From NCBI RefSeq assembly GCF_017810075.1, contig NZ_JADNYK010000003.1, positions 124,001 through 188,000 of the forward strand: a stretch of DNA of 64,000 bases, in the 5' to 3' direction. A program made the translations under genes and the position numbers. Below, in pieces: positions 35,217 to 43,734 of this stretch. This DNA comes from Pseudozobellia sp. WGM2 (GTDB lineage Bacteria > Bacteroidota > Bacteroidia > Flavobacteriales > Flavobacteriaceae). A model generated the notes under the pieces. That model did no database searches and was not told the origin of the DNA. It saw only the letters and a list, made by a program, of their open reading frames with translations. How positions within the stretch are numbered: position 1 is the stretch's first letter; each line of letters starts with the position of its first letter.

Positions 35217-35804
35217 ATGGAAAGCTACGATAACAATGAGGTATTGATAAACGATTTAAGCAGAGGTAAAGAAAGTGCCTATATCTATTTACTTGAAAAA
35301 TATCATGGTAAACTTTTCGCTTACACCCTTACTCTAATTGACGACCGTACCGTTGCCCAAGATATTGTACAAAATACGTTCATTAAAACGTGGCGCTTTC
35401 GAAAGAAACTAAAATCGGGCTATTCGATTCAAAGCTTTCTTTACAAAATGGCTTATCATGAGTTTGTTGACGAATACAGACAGGGGAAAAAATTGCTACC
35501 TCTTGAAGATAAATATTACAAATATATGTTCGAGGTTATTGAAGAGACCAATGAATATAAGCTAGAAAAGTTTCTTAGTTTACTCTCGAAGGAGGTCGAA
35601 AAACTACCTCCCAAATGCCGGGAAATTTTCACCCTTAGCAAACAAGAAGGGCTTACCAATAAAGAAATATCAGAACACCTTTCAATTTCTATACGTACGG
35701 TAGAAGCCCAAATAAGAAAGGCATACAATAAGTTACGCGACAGTCTCGGAGACCAATATGAAACCGTTTTCTTTTTTCTTTACGGAAGAAAATTGACACC
35801 TTAG
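35217..35804 (+). CDS. ECF RNA polymerase sigma factor (Bacteroidota FecI-like)
   Basis: 195 residues. Region 2 runs from about residue 23 (LEKYHGKLFAYTLTLI) through DIVQNTFIKTWRFRKKL. Region 4 has KLPPKCREIFTLSKQEGLTNKEISEHLSISIRTVEAQIRKAY, the typical helix-turn-helix. It is the partner of the divergent fecR gene and should drive transcription of susC and genes below it. It is the only plus-strand gene between 20257 and 46373. Its stop lies 3 bases from the stop of the SDR gene, with no terminator between them. Confidence 0.92.
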   Translation: MESYDNNEVLINDLSRGKESAYIYLLEKYHGKLFAYTLTLIDDRTVAQDIVQNTFIKTWRFRKKLKSGYSIQSFLYKMAYHEFVDEYRQGKKLLPLEDKYYKYMFEVIEETNEYKLEKFLSLLSKEVEKLPPKCREIFTLSKQEGLTNKEISEHLSISIRTVEAQIRKAYNKLRDSLGDQYETVFFFLYGRKLTP

Positions 35805-35807
35805 CCC

Positions 35808-36584
35808 CTAGTCACCGTTCAAACGAATAAATCCTCCATCAATGGGGAAATCTGTTCCGGTAATAAAAGAAGCTTCATCTGAACAAAGATATAATGCCAA
35901 ATCTGCTACTTCTTGCGGTTTACCCATACGGCCTATAGGCTGCGTTCTGGAAAGTTCTTCAAATTTTTCATCTGAATTGTCAGGAAAGTTGTTTTTTAAA
36001 TATCCGTCTACAAAAGGTGTATGTATACGGGCCGGCGATATACTGTTACAGCGAATACCATAACTTAAATAATCTTTTGCCACCGAATACATCATCGTTA
36101 GAGATGCACCTTTAGACATCGAATAGGCAAATCGGTCATTTATGCCCACCGTAGCAGCAATAGAAGCCATATTTATAATGACTCCGCCCTTTTCTTTCAT
36201 GTAAGGAATAACAGAATGAATACAGTTGTAAACACCTTTAACATTCACATGGTAAACTCGGTCAAAATCTTCTTCCGCAGTTTTCTCTACATTACCAATA
36301 TGGGCAATGCCTGCATTATTTATCAAAATATCAATTGCTTCTTTTCCTCCTATGGCAGTAACACAATTTCTGACATCAGCTTGGGAGGCCACATTACAAC
36401 TATGCGACAACGCCTTACCTCCCATGGCTTCTATTTCTTTGACCACCTCATCGGCAACCTCTGTCTTGAGTTCGAAAATATGTACCGTGGCACCATGTGA
36501 TGCAAGCGTCATTGAAATGGCGCGACCTATACCGCTTCCACCTCCGGTTACAATCGCAGTTTTATTCTTTAAATCAAATTTCAT
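35808..36584 (-). CDS. SDR-family NAD(P) dehydrogenase
   Basis: 258 residues, classical short-chain dehydrogenase. The cofactor motif TGGGSGIG is at 13-20, NNAG at 89-92, and the catalytic Ser141, Tyr154 and Lys158 in YSMSK. The end (SISPARIHTPFVDGYL, LCSDEASFITG, DFPIDGGFIRLN) resembles sugar-acid dehydrogenases such as 2-keto-3-deoxy-L-fuconate dehydrogenase, though I cannot assign the substrate. It is cytoplasmic. Its start overlaps the stop of the cytochrome/LRR gene by 4 bases, so it belongs to that operon. Confidence 0.87.
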   Translation of the reverse strand: MKFDLKNKTAIVTGGGSGIGRAISMTLASHGATVHIFELKTEVADEVVKEIEAMGGKALSHSCNVASQADVRNCVTAIGGKEAIDILINNAGIAHIGNVEKTAEEDFDRVYHVNVKGVYNCIHSVIPYMKEKGGVIINMASIAATVGINDRFAYSMSKGASLTMMYSVAKDYLSYGIRCNSISPARIHTPFVDGYLKNNFPDNSDEKFEELSRTQPIGRMGKPQEVADLALYLCSDEASFITGTDFPIDGGFIRLNGD

Positions 36585-38020
36585 TCTTCTTTATTATCTA
36601 CTATGGTATCGTTTGCAACAAAAAATGCTTCAGTTTCGGGGTCGATACCGTTATCAATCAACATATTAGGCCTTTCTTTATTAAATTCTTTCAATGCAGA
36701 ATCAGAAATGCCCGTACCCCAAAGGTAAAGTCTTTTTAAATTTTTAAGCTTCTTCAGTGCCAAAAGACTCTTATCGTTTATTGAGGTTTCATATATTTTA
36801 AGAAGTCTTAAGTGCTCTAGAGGTATCAATTTCTCAATATCTTCATCACCAACAGGTGTTTTATCCAGTTCTAACCATTCTAGGTTGGTGCAGAGACTCA
36901 CCATATCAATTTCTAAAGATCCTATGGGCAGGCCACTCAAGTCGAGCTCTACAATATTTTTTGCAACTCTCTTTAAATTCGTTATCGGTTTACTATCGTA
37001 TTCAGGCGCTAAATACACATCAACACTCAATGCATCGGTATTACTGGCCACACGATTAATAGACAAATAATCAGACGACAGATTCTGCAAAGTACTATCT
37101 GCTATTTTCGGGAAATTAGCCCATTTTCCCGAAGGGTCAGGTTCCCTTAAAGATCTGACAAGGCCGATTAAAGGTTCAGGTTCTTTAAGACCGGATAATC
37201 GAACAGTATCGGAAGCACCCAATGCAATCCATCGTTCTAGAATCTCTATTTCAACATCGGTCAAAGGTGTCTTGCCCTCTGGCGGCATGTGCTCTTCATC
37301 TTCAATAGGCAAATGAAGTCGTTTGATCAGTTCACTTTCTTCTAAATTTTCGGGAATTACAGTGTTTCCGTTTTCTCCTCCCTTTAAAATATTAGCAAGA
37401 TCGGTCAATAACAATTCTCCTTTTTGTTTGTTCGGATTGTGGCATGAAACACATTTTTCATCCAATATTCGAGTAACTACGTCACCATAAATCAATGGGT
37501 TCTCAGGTAGTTCTTTCTGTTTTTTTTCGATAGGAAGGGCTAAAAAATCTTCCCCATGGGTGACCATGCCCCCATAGTGCCCTGTAAAACCAATGAGGAC
37601 GAGAAGTACGCCTTGCAGAGTCTTGGACAATATCATTTTCTCTTCCCTTATTTTGCTCAATGCATACCAAATAGCAGCTACGAGGGCCACCCCGGCCCCA
37701 AGCCATTGATGCCATAGAAGCAAATCACCCTTTACTAGACTTTCCTTCCCCAGAAAAAATCCTGAAATGGCAGTAATAAGAGCCGACAGCACTGCGGTAA
37801 AAAGCAATAATCGAGGCACCTCTCGACCTGTAAGACCCAAAAATATGGCAAGTAATAATAAAACTATTGGAAAATGTAAAACTAACGGATGCCACCGACC
37901 AAGCCATGATACAAATCGAGGTAGTTCTATATAAGACTCAAAAACGAGACAGAATATGAGAAATACCGAAAGCCCTAAAATAATATAATCGACCCAACGA
38001 CTTTTTAAGAAGTGCGTCAT
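36581..38020 (-). CDS. Membrane protein with c-type haem (PSCyt1-like) and leucine-rich repeats
   Basis: 479 residues with an unusual domain chain. Five N-terminal membrane helices (about 12-29, 45-64, 70-90, 105-121, 136-150) have the look of DUF2231 and include the histidine segment WHPLVLHFP. A planctomycete-type cytochrome c domain follows, with haem motif Cys190-Val-Ser-Cys193-His194 and a distal Met245 in HMPPEGK. The C-terminal leucine-rich region (about 340-455, NLEWLELDKTPV, NLKRLYLWGT) faces the periplasm. It probably takes part in electron transfer. It overlaps the SDR gene by 4 bases and starts 4 bases after the DUF1501 gene. Confidence 0.82.
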   Translation of the reverse strand: MTHFLKSRWVDYIILGLSVFLIFCLVFESYIELPRFVSWLGRWHPLVLHFPIVLLLLAIFLGLTGREVPRLLLFTAVLSALITAISGFFLGKESLVKGDLLLWHQWLGAGVALVAAIWYALSKIREEKMILSKTLQGVLLVLIGFTGHYGGMVTHGEDFLALPIEKKQKELPENPLIYGDVVTRILDEKCVSCHNPNKQKGELLLTDLANILKGGENGNTVIPENLEESELIKRLHLPIEDEEHMPPEGKTPLTDVEIEILERWIALGASDTVRLSGLKEPEPLIGLVRSLREPDPSGKWANFPKIADSTLQNLSSDYLSINRVASNTDALSVDVYLAPEYDSKPITNLKRVAKNIVELDLSGLPIGSLEIDMVSLCTNLEWLELDKTPVGDEDIEKLIPLEHLRLLKIYETSINDKSLLALKKLKNLKRLYLWGTGISDSALKEFNKERPNMLIDNGIDPETEAFFVANDTIVDNKEE

Positions 38021-38024
38021 TTAT

Positions 38025-39485
38025 CTATGCTAAGAGGTCTTTTACAACATTACCGGCTACATCGGTCAAACGAAAACGTCGGCCTTGATATTTGTAAGTC
38101 AGTTGCTCATGATCAAGACCTAAAGCATGCATTAAAGTCGCATGAAAATCGTTAATATGAACGGGGTTTTCGACCACATTGTAACCGAATTCATCAGTCT
38201 GACCGTAATTAAGACCTGGTTTTATACCGCCGCCAGCCATCCAAATACTGAAGGCCCGAGGGTGGTGGTCACGCCCATAATTGGCTTCATCGAATTTACC
38301 TTGGCAATAATTGCTACGGCCAAACTCACCGCCCCACACTACCAATGTATCTTCTAGCATGCCACGTTGTTTCAGATCCATGACCAAAGCGGCAGAGGCT
38401 TGATCAACATCTTTCGCCTGGCCGGCCATTTCATCAGGTAGGTTACCATGTTGATCCCAACCTTGATGGTACAATTGTATAAACCGGACTCCATTTTCGG
38501 CCAACCTTCTTGCCTGTAATGCATTAGCGGCATAAGTACCCGGCACTTGACAATCTTCGCCGTATAGTTTCACTATAGATTCAGGTTCTTTTGAAACATC
38601 CATGACATCAGGAACCGACATTTGCATGCGGTACGCCATTTCATATTGGGCTATTCGCGACTCTATCTCATCATCACCCGTCTCAACATGATGTAATTTA
38701 TTTAACTCGGAAACCTCGTTAAGTAGATGTCGTTTGTCCGATCGAGATATGCCATCAGGATCGTTCAAGTATAAGACCGGATCCTTACCTGACCGGAGCA
38801 ATACCCCTTGGTGTTTTGAGTCTAAAAACCCGCTGGACCATAATTTGGAATAGAGCCCTTGACTATTGCCTTTTCCCCTTGAGGTCAAAACCACAAAAGA
38901 TGGAAGGTTCTTATTCTCGCTACCTAGACCATAACTCATCCAAGAACCCATACTTGGCCTACCGGAAATTTGACTGCCCGTTTGAAAAAACGTAATCGCG
39001 GGGTCATGATTGATGGCCTCGGTATGCATACTTCTTACCACGGTTATATCATCCGCTATTTTGGCAATATGCGGAAAGTAATCGCTGATCCAAGTACCGC
39101 TTTGGCCATGTTGGCTAAACCCTACCGCAGGGGGCATTAAAGGAAATTTGTCCTGATTGGCGGTCATACCGGTCAAACGTTGGCCGTTTCGTATAGATTC
39201 AGGTAAATCTTCTCCCATTCGTTTACGCAATGTAGGTTTGTAATCGAAAGTCTCTAATTGTGAAGGTGCACCTGCCTGAAATAAATAAATTACCCTCTTG
39301 GCCTTGGGAGCGAAATGGGGTATGCCCAAAGGCATACCAGCTTGGCCCTTCTCATTGCCCTTGAACAAATCAGGTATCAACAATGACCCCAAAGCTAACG
39401 AACCGATCCCCACGCTCAATTGCGAAAAGAAATGACGTCTGTTGACCTTTAAGGGATTTTCCTTTTTGTTCTCGTTTTCTTTCAT
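38025..39485 (-). CDS. DUF1501 protein, Tat-exported
   Basis: 486 residues. The Tat leader has NRRHFFSQLSVGIGSLALG at about 15-33. The DUF1501 family is alkaline-phosphatase/sulfatase-superfamily-like and common in planctomycetes. Family motifs are LFQAGAPSQLETFDYKP, HDPAITFFQTGSQISGRPSMGSW, LYHQGWDQHG and VVWGGEFGRSNYCQG. The function is unknown. It lies between the PSD1-type and the cytochrome/LRR genes with 4-base gaps on both sides. These proteins are usually encoded next to DUF1549/DUF1553 proteins, as here. Confidence 0.9.
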   Translation of the reverse strand: MKENENKKENPLKVNRRHFFSQLSVGIGSLALGSLLIPDLFKGNEKGQAGMPLGIPHFAPKAKRVIYLFQAGAPSQLETFDYKPTLRKRMGEDLPESIRNGQRLTGMTANQDKFPLMPPAVGFSQHGQSGTWISDYFPHIAKIADDITVVRSMHTEAINHDPAITFFQTGSQISGRPSMGSWMSYGLGSENKNLPSFVVLTSRGKGNSQGLYSKLWSSGFLDSKHQGVLLRSGKDPVLYLNDPDGISRSDKRHLLNEVSELNKLHHVETGDDEIESRIAQYEMAYRMQMSVPDVMDVSKEPESIVKLYGEDCQVPGTYAANALQARRLAENGVRFIQLYHQGWDQHGNLPDEMAGQAKDVDQASAALVMDLKQRGMLEDTLVVWGGEFGRSNYCQGKFDEANYGRDHHPRAFSIWMAGGGIKPGLNYGQTDEFGYNVVENPVHINDFHATLMHALGLDHEQLTYKYQGRRFRLTDVAGNVVKDLLA

Positions 39486-39489
39486 GGTA

Positions 39490-41832
39490 TCATTCTTTGG
39501 TAATAGTTTCGTCTAAATTGTAAATTACCTGAGCCGTCAACATTAGGGCTGCTGTTTTGCTAGGGTCTGTTTTCAGTTGTTCATAGTTGCCCACAGCTAC
39601 TAACTTCTCCGCTTCGACAACATCATTCTGGTATATAGTTAGTGCATCATGATAGTAATCGGTAAGGGTAAGAAACTCTTCTTTACTAGGTGTTCTTACT
39701 AAAATACGGCGAAACACCTCGGTCACATAATCTTTATTATCGGGTTTATCGGTAATCATTCGTTGCGCCATAACCCGTGCGGCCTCTAATATTTGCACAT
39801 CATTCTGTAGCACCAAGGCCTGTAATGGTGTGTTGGTTTTTTGCCTTCGCACTTCAGAGAAATCACGGTTCGGTGCATCAAAAATGGTCATTGACGGCGG
39901 CGGCAGGGTACGTTTCCAAAAGGTGTACAACGAGCGACGATAAAGGTCTTCACCTTCATCAGGTATATATTTTGTCAGCACTCCACGATTGCCGCCTGCA
40001 TTGGTTTCTTCCCATAGACCTTCGGGTTGATAAGGTCTTACGCTCGGGCCTCCGATCTCTTTGTTTAAAAGTCCGCTAGTCGCAAGAACATAATCTCTGA
40101 TCATCTCGCCACTCATTCGAAAACGTGGAGCTCTAGCTAGCCATTTATTCTCTGGGTCCGCTTTTTTAAGTTTTGGTAGCAACTCAGATTTTTGCTGGTA
40201 GGTGGCCGAAAGCATAATTTTTTTCAACAAGTACTTGATATCCCATTGGTGCTCCATAAAATCGACAGCAAGCCAATCAAGTAATTCCGGATGGGTAGGC
40301 AGGCTACCTTGAACTCCAAAATCTTCCGAAGTCTCTACCAAGCCCGTACCGAACAACATACCCCAGATTCGATTCACGAATACGCGTGCCGTCAACGGGT
40401 TATTCGTATCGGTCAACCAATTGGCTAGACCTAACCTGTTTTTCGGCAACTCTTCAGAGAATGCAAAAATAGTTTCAGGTGTACTAGGCATTACCGAATC
40501 GGTAGGCTGATCATACTCTCCCCTGTTCAATATAAAAGTCGTTTTGGGTGCGGAATCGTTCATCACCATTACGTTCAATTCAGGAATTCTTTTCATGTTG
40601 ATAAAAGAAAGCACACCTTCTGTCTCTTCTGCAGATATTGTTATAAATGGCGGGTCAGCAAAGAATTTTTGATTCTTTGCCTGAACGGCGTCCATTTGAA
40701 GACCTTTCTCATCAACATGGTTAAAAAAGGCGAACATTTCAAAATAGTTCTTTTGTGAAATTGCATCATATTTGTGATCATGGCATCTGGCACATTCCAA
40801 CGTTAGGCCTAGAATACCTTTACCCAGGGTATTGGTTCTATCTAACACATAATTTGTTCGATACTCTTCTTGTATTACCCCGCCCTCTTGAGTTATCGGA
40901 TGGTTTCTATTAAATGCCGTAGCCAATATCTGTTCTTTAGTAGCATTCGGTAAAAGGTCGCCTGCCAGTTGCCATTTTAAAAAATCATCATAGGGCAGGT
41001 TCTCATTAAATGCATGAATAACCCAATCGCGCCAAGGCCACATCGTTCGATAACTATCGTCTTGATAGCCGTGTGAATCGGCATAACGGGCAACATCGAG
41101 CCAAGATTGGGTCATGCGCTCACCATATGCAGGGGAGGCCAAAAATTCATCAATAATCTTTGAGATTTTATCTTCGGAGGTGTCTTTTAATAAAGCTTGT
41201 ACATTTTCGGTATCAGGTGGCAGACCCGTAAGATCCAAACTAATTCTACGTATCAAAGTTTCATCTGTTGCCCTACCGGACGGCTGAAGGTTTTGTTCCT
41301 CTAATTTCTCTAAGATGAAACCATCTATTTCATTTTGGCCCCATTCTGAAATTTCGTTTTCTGGTACTTCGGATTTTTCAGGTGTAATATAAGCCCAGTG
41401 CTTTTCGAACTTAGCACCTTGTTCAATCCATTTTTTTATAAGTTTTTTTTCGTACGGATTCAAGGATAGCTTTGAATCGGGAGGAGGCATCATTTCACCA
41501 GCTTCATCGGAAACTATAACCTGATAAGCCTTACTTTCACGTATATTTTTAGATACCAGCGCATATTCACCCGGACTTTCCGGAAGCTCAGAAAAGGCAA
41601 TATTCTCAACATCTAGACGAAGACCCGCTTTTCTTTTATTTGCATCAGGGCCATGGCAAGTGTAACAATTATCTGAAAGTATGGGCTTAATATGAAAGTT
41701 ATAGTCAACGGTCTCAGGCAATTTCATTGAAGCATATTCATCTTTTCCTTTTTCAAAGAACCCCTTCTTATAAGCGTAAAGCGTACCTATCAAAATAGCT
41801 AAAACTACAATTATGGCAACTTTATATTTCAT
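39490..41832 (-). CDS. PSCyt1-DUF1549-DUF1553 (PSD1) protein
   Basis: 780 residues. An N-terminal membrane anchor (about 4-21) is followed by a planctomycete-type cytochrome c domain with haem motif Cys56-Tyr-Thr-Cys59-His60 and a Met in GEMMPPPDSKL. DUF1549 follows (RRISLDLTGLPP, YGERMTQSWLDVARYADSHGY), then DUF1553 (ARVFVNRIWGMLFGTGLVETSEDFG, FDAPNRDFSEVRRQKTNTPLQALVLQND). It is periplasmic and of unknown biochemical role. It is the first gene of a four-gene operon with the DUF1501, cytochrome/LRR and SDR genes. Confidence 0.9.
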   Translation of the reverse strand: MKYKVAIIVVLAILIGTLYAYKKGFFEKGKDEYASMKLPETVDYNFHIKPILSDNCYTCHGPDANKRKAGLRLDVENIAFSELPESPGEYALVSKNIRESKAYQVIVSDEAGEMMPPPDSKLSLNPYEKKLIKKWIEQGAKFEKHWAYITPEKSEVPENEISEWGQNEIDGFILEKLEEQNLQPSGRATDETLIRRISLDLTGLPPDTENVQALLKDTSEDKISKIIDEFLASPAYGERMTQSWLDVARYADSHGYQDDSYRTMWPWRDWVIHAFNENLPYDDFLKWQLAGDLLPNATKEQILATAFNRNHPITQEGGVIQEEYRTNYVLDRTNTLGKGILGLTLECARCHDHKYDAISQKNYFEMFAFFNHVDEKGLQMDAVQAKNQKFFADPPFITISAEETEGVLSFINMKRIPELNVMVMNDSAPKTTFILNRGEYDQPTDSVMPSTPETIFAFSEELPKNRLGLANWLTDTNNPLTARVFVNRIWGMLFGTGLVETSEDFGVQGSLPTHPELLDWLAVDFMEHQWDIKYLLKKIMLSATYQQKSELLPKLKKADPENKWLARAPRFRMSGEMIRDYVLATSGLLNKEIGGPSVRPYQPEGLWEETNAGGNRGVLTKYIPDEGEDLYRRSLYTFWKRTLPPPSMTIFDAPNRDFSEVRRQKTNTPLQALVLQNDVQILEAARVMAQRMITDKPDNKDYVTEVFRRILVRTPSKEEFLTLTDYYHDALTIYQNDVVEAEKLVAVGNYEQLKTDPSKTAALMLTAQVIYNLDETITKE

Positions 41833-41980
41833 CTTGAGGGTTTTGGTCTTAAACTATTAAATTTAGTCATTTTCGAGCGATGCAGACAACCACTATTTTT
41901 GCATTATTAATGCGTAATTTTGCCTTTCTCCATCCATTCACACTAAATATTATGGATAATCTTAAGATTTGGCAAAAAAA

Positions 41981-43171
41981 TTATGAATCGTTAAGACAGC
42001 TCAGTGCCAACGAAGCCATGAGTCCGCCACCGATTTCAATAGCCGATTCATCTAAATCGAATGTTGGTGTGTGAAGACCTGATACTATTCCTTTTTCTTC
42101 ATTTCCTACGCCTAACATGTAAAAACAAGCTGGATTATTTTGAGAATAATATGCAAAATCTTCCGCTGCCATCCATTGGTCAATTTCCATCATATTTTCT
42201 TCACCCATATAAACCTTTGCCGCGGCTCTAAGATTTTCTGTTAGGTTCTTATCATTTACCAAATGCGGGTATCCGTGATTGATCCTGAGCTCACAACTTC
42301 CCCCCATCGCCTCCGCCATGCCTTCTACCAAGGCTTTTAGTTTTTGGAGTGCATCTTTTCTCCATGACTCATCAAAAGTTCTAAATGTGCCTTCAATATA
42401 AACCTCGTCGGGCAAAACATTAATCGCCCCATCTGCAATTACTTTACCGAAAGATAAAACCGACGGTATTTTCGGAGAAGACATACGACTGACCAGCTGT
42501 TGTGCCGCCACAATGATATGTGAGGCTATTAAGACCGGATCAACTGCTTTTTCGGGCATGGCCGCATGACCTCCTTTCCCCCTTACGGTCAAAAAAAGTT
42601 CATCCATACTGGCCATGAATTTACCAGGTAGAAAACCAACTTTTCCTACTGGCATATCTGGCCTAACGTGTTGACCGATATGAATAATACCCTCTATATT
42701 TTTATAGGCTTCCTCTTTCATAACAAGGGTAGCTCCACCGGGCATCAACTCTTCACCGGGCTGAAATAAAAAGTAAATTTTACCAACAAACGTTTCTTCA
42801 AGCTCTTTTATAATTTTTACACACAAAAGCAATGAAGCGACATGCGCATCATGACCACAAGCATGCATAACTCCTTTATTTTTTGAAGAATAGGAGACTT
42901 GGTTCTTTTCATTTATCGGCAAGGCATCTATATCGGCCCTAAGAAGAACGGCCTTACCTTCACCCATACCCGTAACACTAGCTAAAAGCCCCGTTTGTGC
43001 TACTGGTTTCACATCGTTAATGCCGATTTTTTTTAGTTGTTGCCTAATGTAGTTCGATGTATTCTGCTCTTGAAATGAAAGTTCAGGATGTGCATGAAGA
43101 TATCTACGTACTTCAACGAATTGCTGAAAATGCGCTTTAGCCAAAAGCTTTATTCGATTCTCCAATTTCAT
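41981..43171 (-). CDS. M20-family amidohydrolase (N-acyl-amino acid / hippurate hydrolase type)
   Basis: 396 residues, a metal-dependent peptidase-fold amidohydrolase. Metal ligands are visible in MHACGHDAH (His107 region, 102-110), with HAHPELSFQE near the N-terminus and QPGEELMPGGA and GKGGHAAMPEKAVDP in the middle. Relatives split N-acyl or N-acetyl amino acids. No signal peptide, so it is probably cytoplasmic. It starts 8 bases after the YceI gene and is separated by 148 bases from the PSD1 gene downstream. Confidence 0.9.
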   Translation of the reverse strand: MKLENRIKLLAKAHFQQFVEVRRYLHAHPELSFQEQNTSNYIRQQLKKIGINDVKPVAQTGLLASVTGMGEGKAVLLRADIDALPINEKNQVSYSSKNKGVMHACGHDAHVASLLLCVKIIKELEETFVGKIYFLFQPGEELMPGGATLVMKEEAYKNIEGIIHIGQHVRPDMPVGKVGFLPGKFMASMDELFLTVRGKGGHAAMPEKAVDPVLIASHIIVAAQQLVSRMSSPKIPSVLSFGKVIADGAINVLPDEVYIEGTFRTFDESWRKDALQKLKALVEGMAEAMGGSCELRINHGYPHLVNDKNLTENLRAAAKVYMGEENMMEIDQWMAAEDFAYYSQNNPACFYMLGVGNEEKGIVSGLHTPTFDLDESAIEIGGGLMASLALSCLNDS

Positions 43172-43179
43172 TGAGACCG

Positions 43180-43710
43180 TTATTCCGAAAATTGTAAATC
43201 AAACTTCACAGTCACCTCATCGCCTACAATGATCTGCCCGAACATGGCTGTTGGCGGTTCAATTCCGTAATTTTTCAAAGTGATTTTATGTTCCCCAGAA
43301 ATTTGCATGCTCCCTTCTGAACTTTGAATATCCACAGGTATTTCGACCTTTTTACCTTTACCTGCAATGGTCAAATTACCGATCAAAGTAGATTTATCTT
43401 TCACCTCCTCAAGATTAAATACAATTTTTGGATGACTCTCCATCTTTAGAGCGGCATGCATCTTACTATCCATAGTAGGGCCGCGCTCACTTTTTATATT
43501 TTCTACATCTACATTAAAATCAATTTTCTTTGGAAGGTCATCAGCTAATATCAATTGACCCTCTAAAACGTTTGCGTTAACCGTCCAATCATGAACAGTA
43601 GAAGTACCATCAATAGTTAAAGAGCTTTTTTCAGAAAGATTGTAGCTTTCTTGAGCCATCACTAGGTGACCCAAACCAACTAAGAATAATAATGTGAAAG
43701 TGTATTTCAT
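43180..43710 (-). CDS. YceI-family periplasmic lipocalin-like protein
   Basis: 176 residues. The signal peptide (about 1-19) ends near VMAQ. The YceI fold is marked by LTIDGTSTVHDWTV, a KMESHPKIVFN stretch, GNLTIAGKGKKVEIPVDI and the C-terminal GDEVTVKFDLQF. Family members bind polyisoprenoid or fatty-acid ligands in a barrel. It lies 24 bases after the Gfo/Idh/MocA gene and 8 before the M20 gene, so it is probably in one transcript with them. Confidence 0.88.
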   Translation of the reverse strand: MKYTFTLLFLVGLGHLVMAQESYNLSEKSSLTIDGTSTVHDWTVNANVLEGQLILADDLPKKIDFNVDVENIKSERGPTMDSKMHAALKMESHPKIVFNLEEVKDKSTLIGNLTIAGKGKKVEIPVDIQSSEGSMQISGEHKITLKNYGIEPPTAMFGQIIVGDEVTVKFDLQFSE

Positions 43711-43734
43711 TTTTCTGCTTATTTATTTTGATTA

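Noticed and set aside
41952-42074. A 40-codon plus-strand frame overlapping the 3' end of the M20 gene, preceded by TAATTTTG at 41913-41920
   Set aside because: Most of it is antisense to a well-supported gene, no homology is recognised and no -33 box is at the right spacing.
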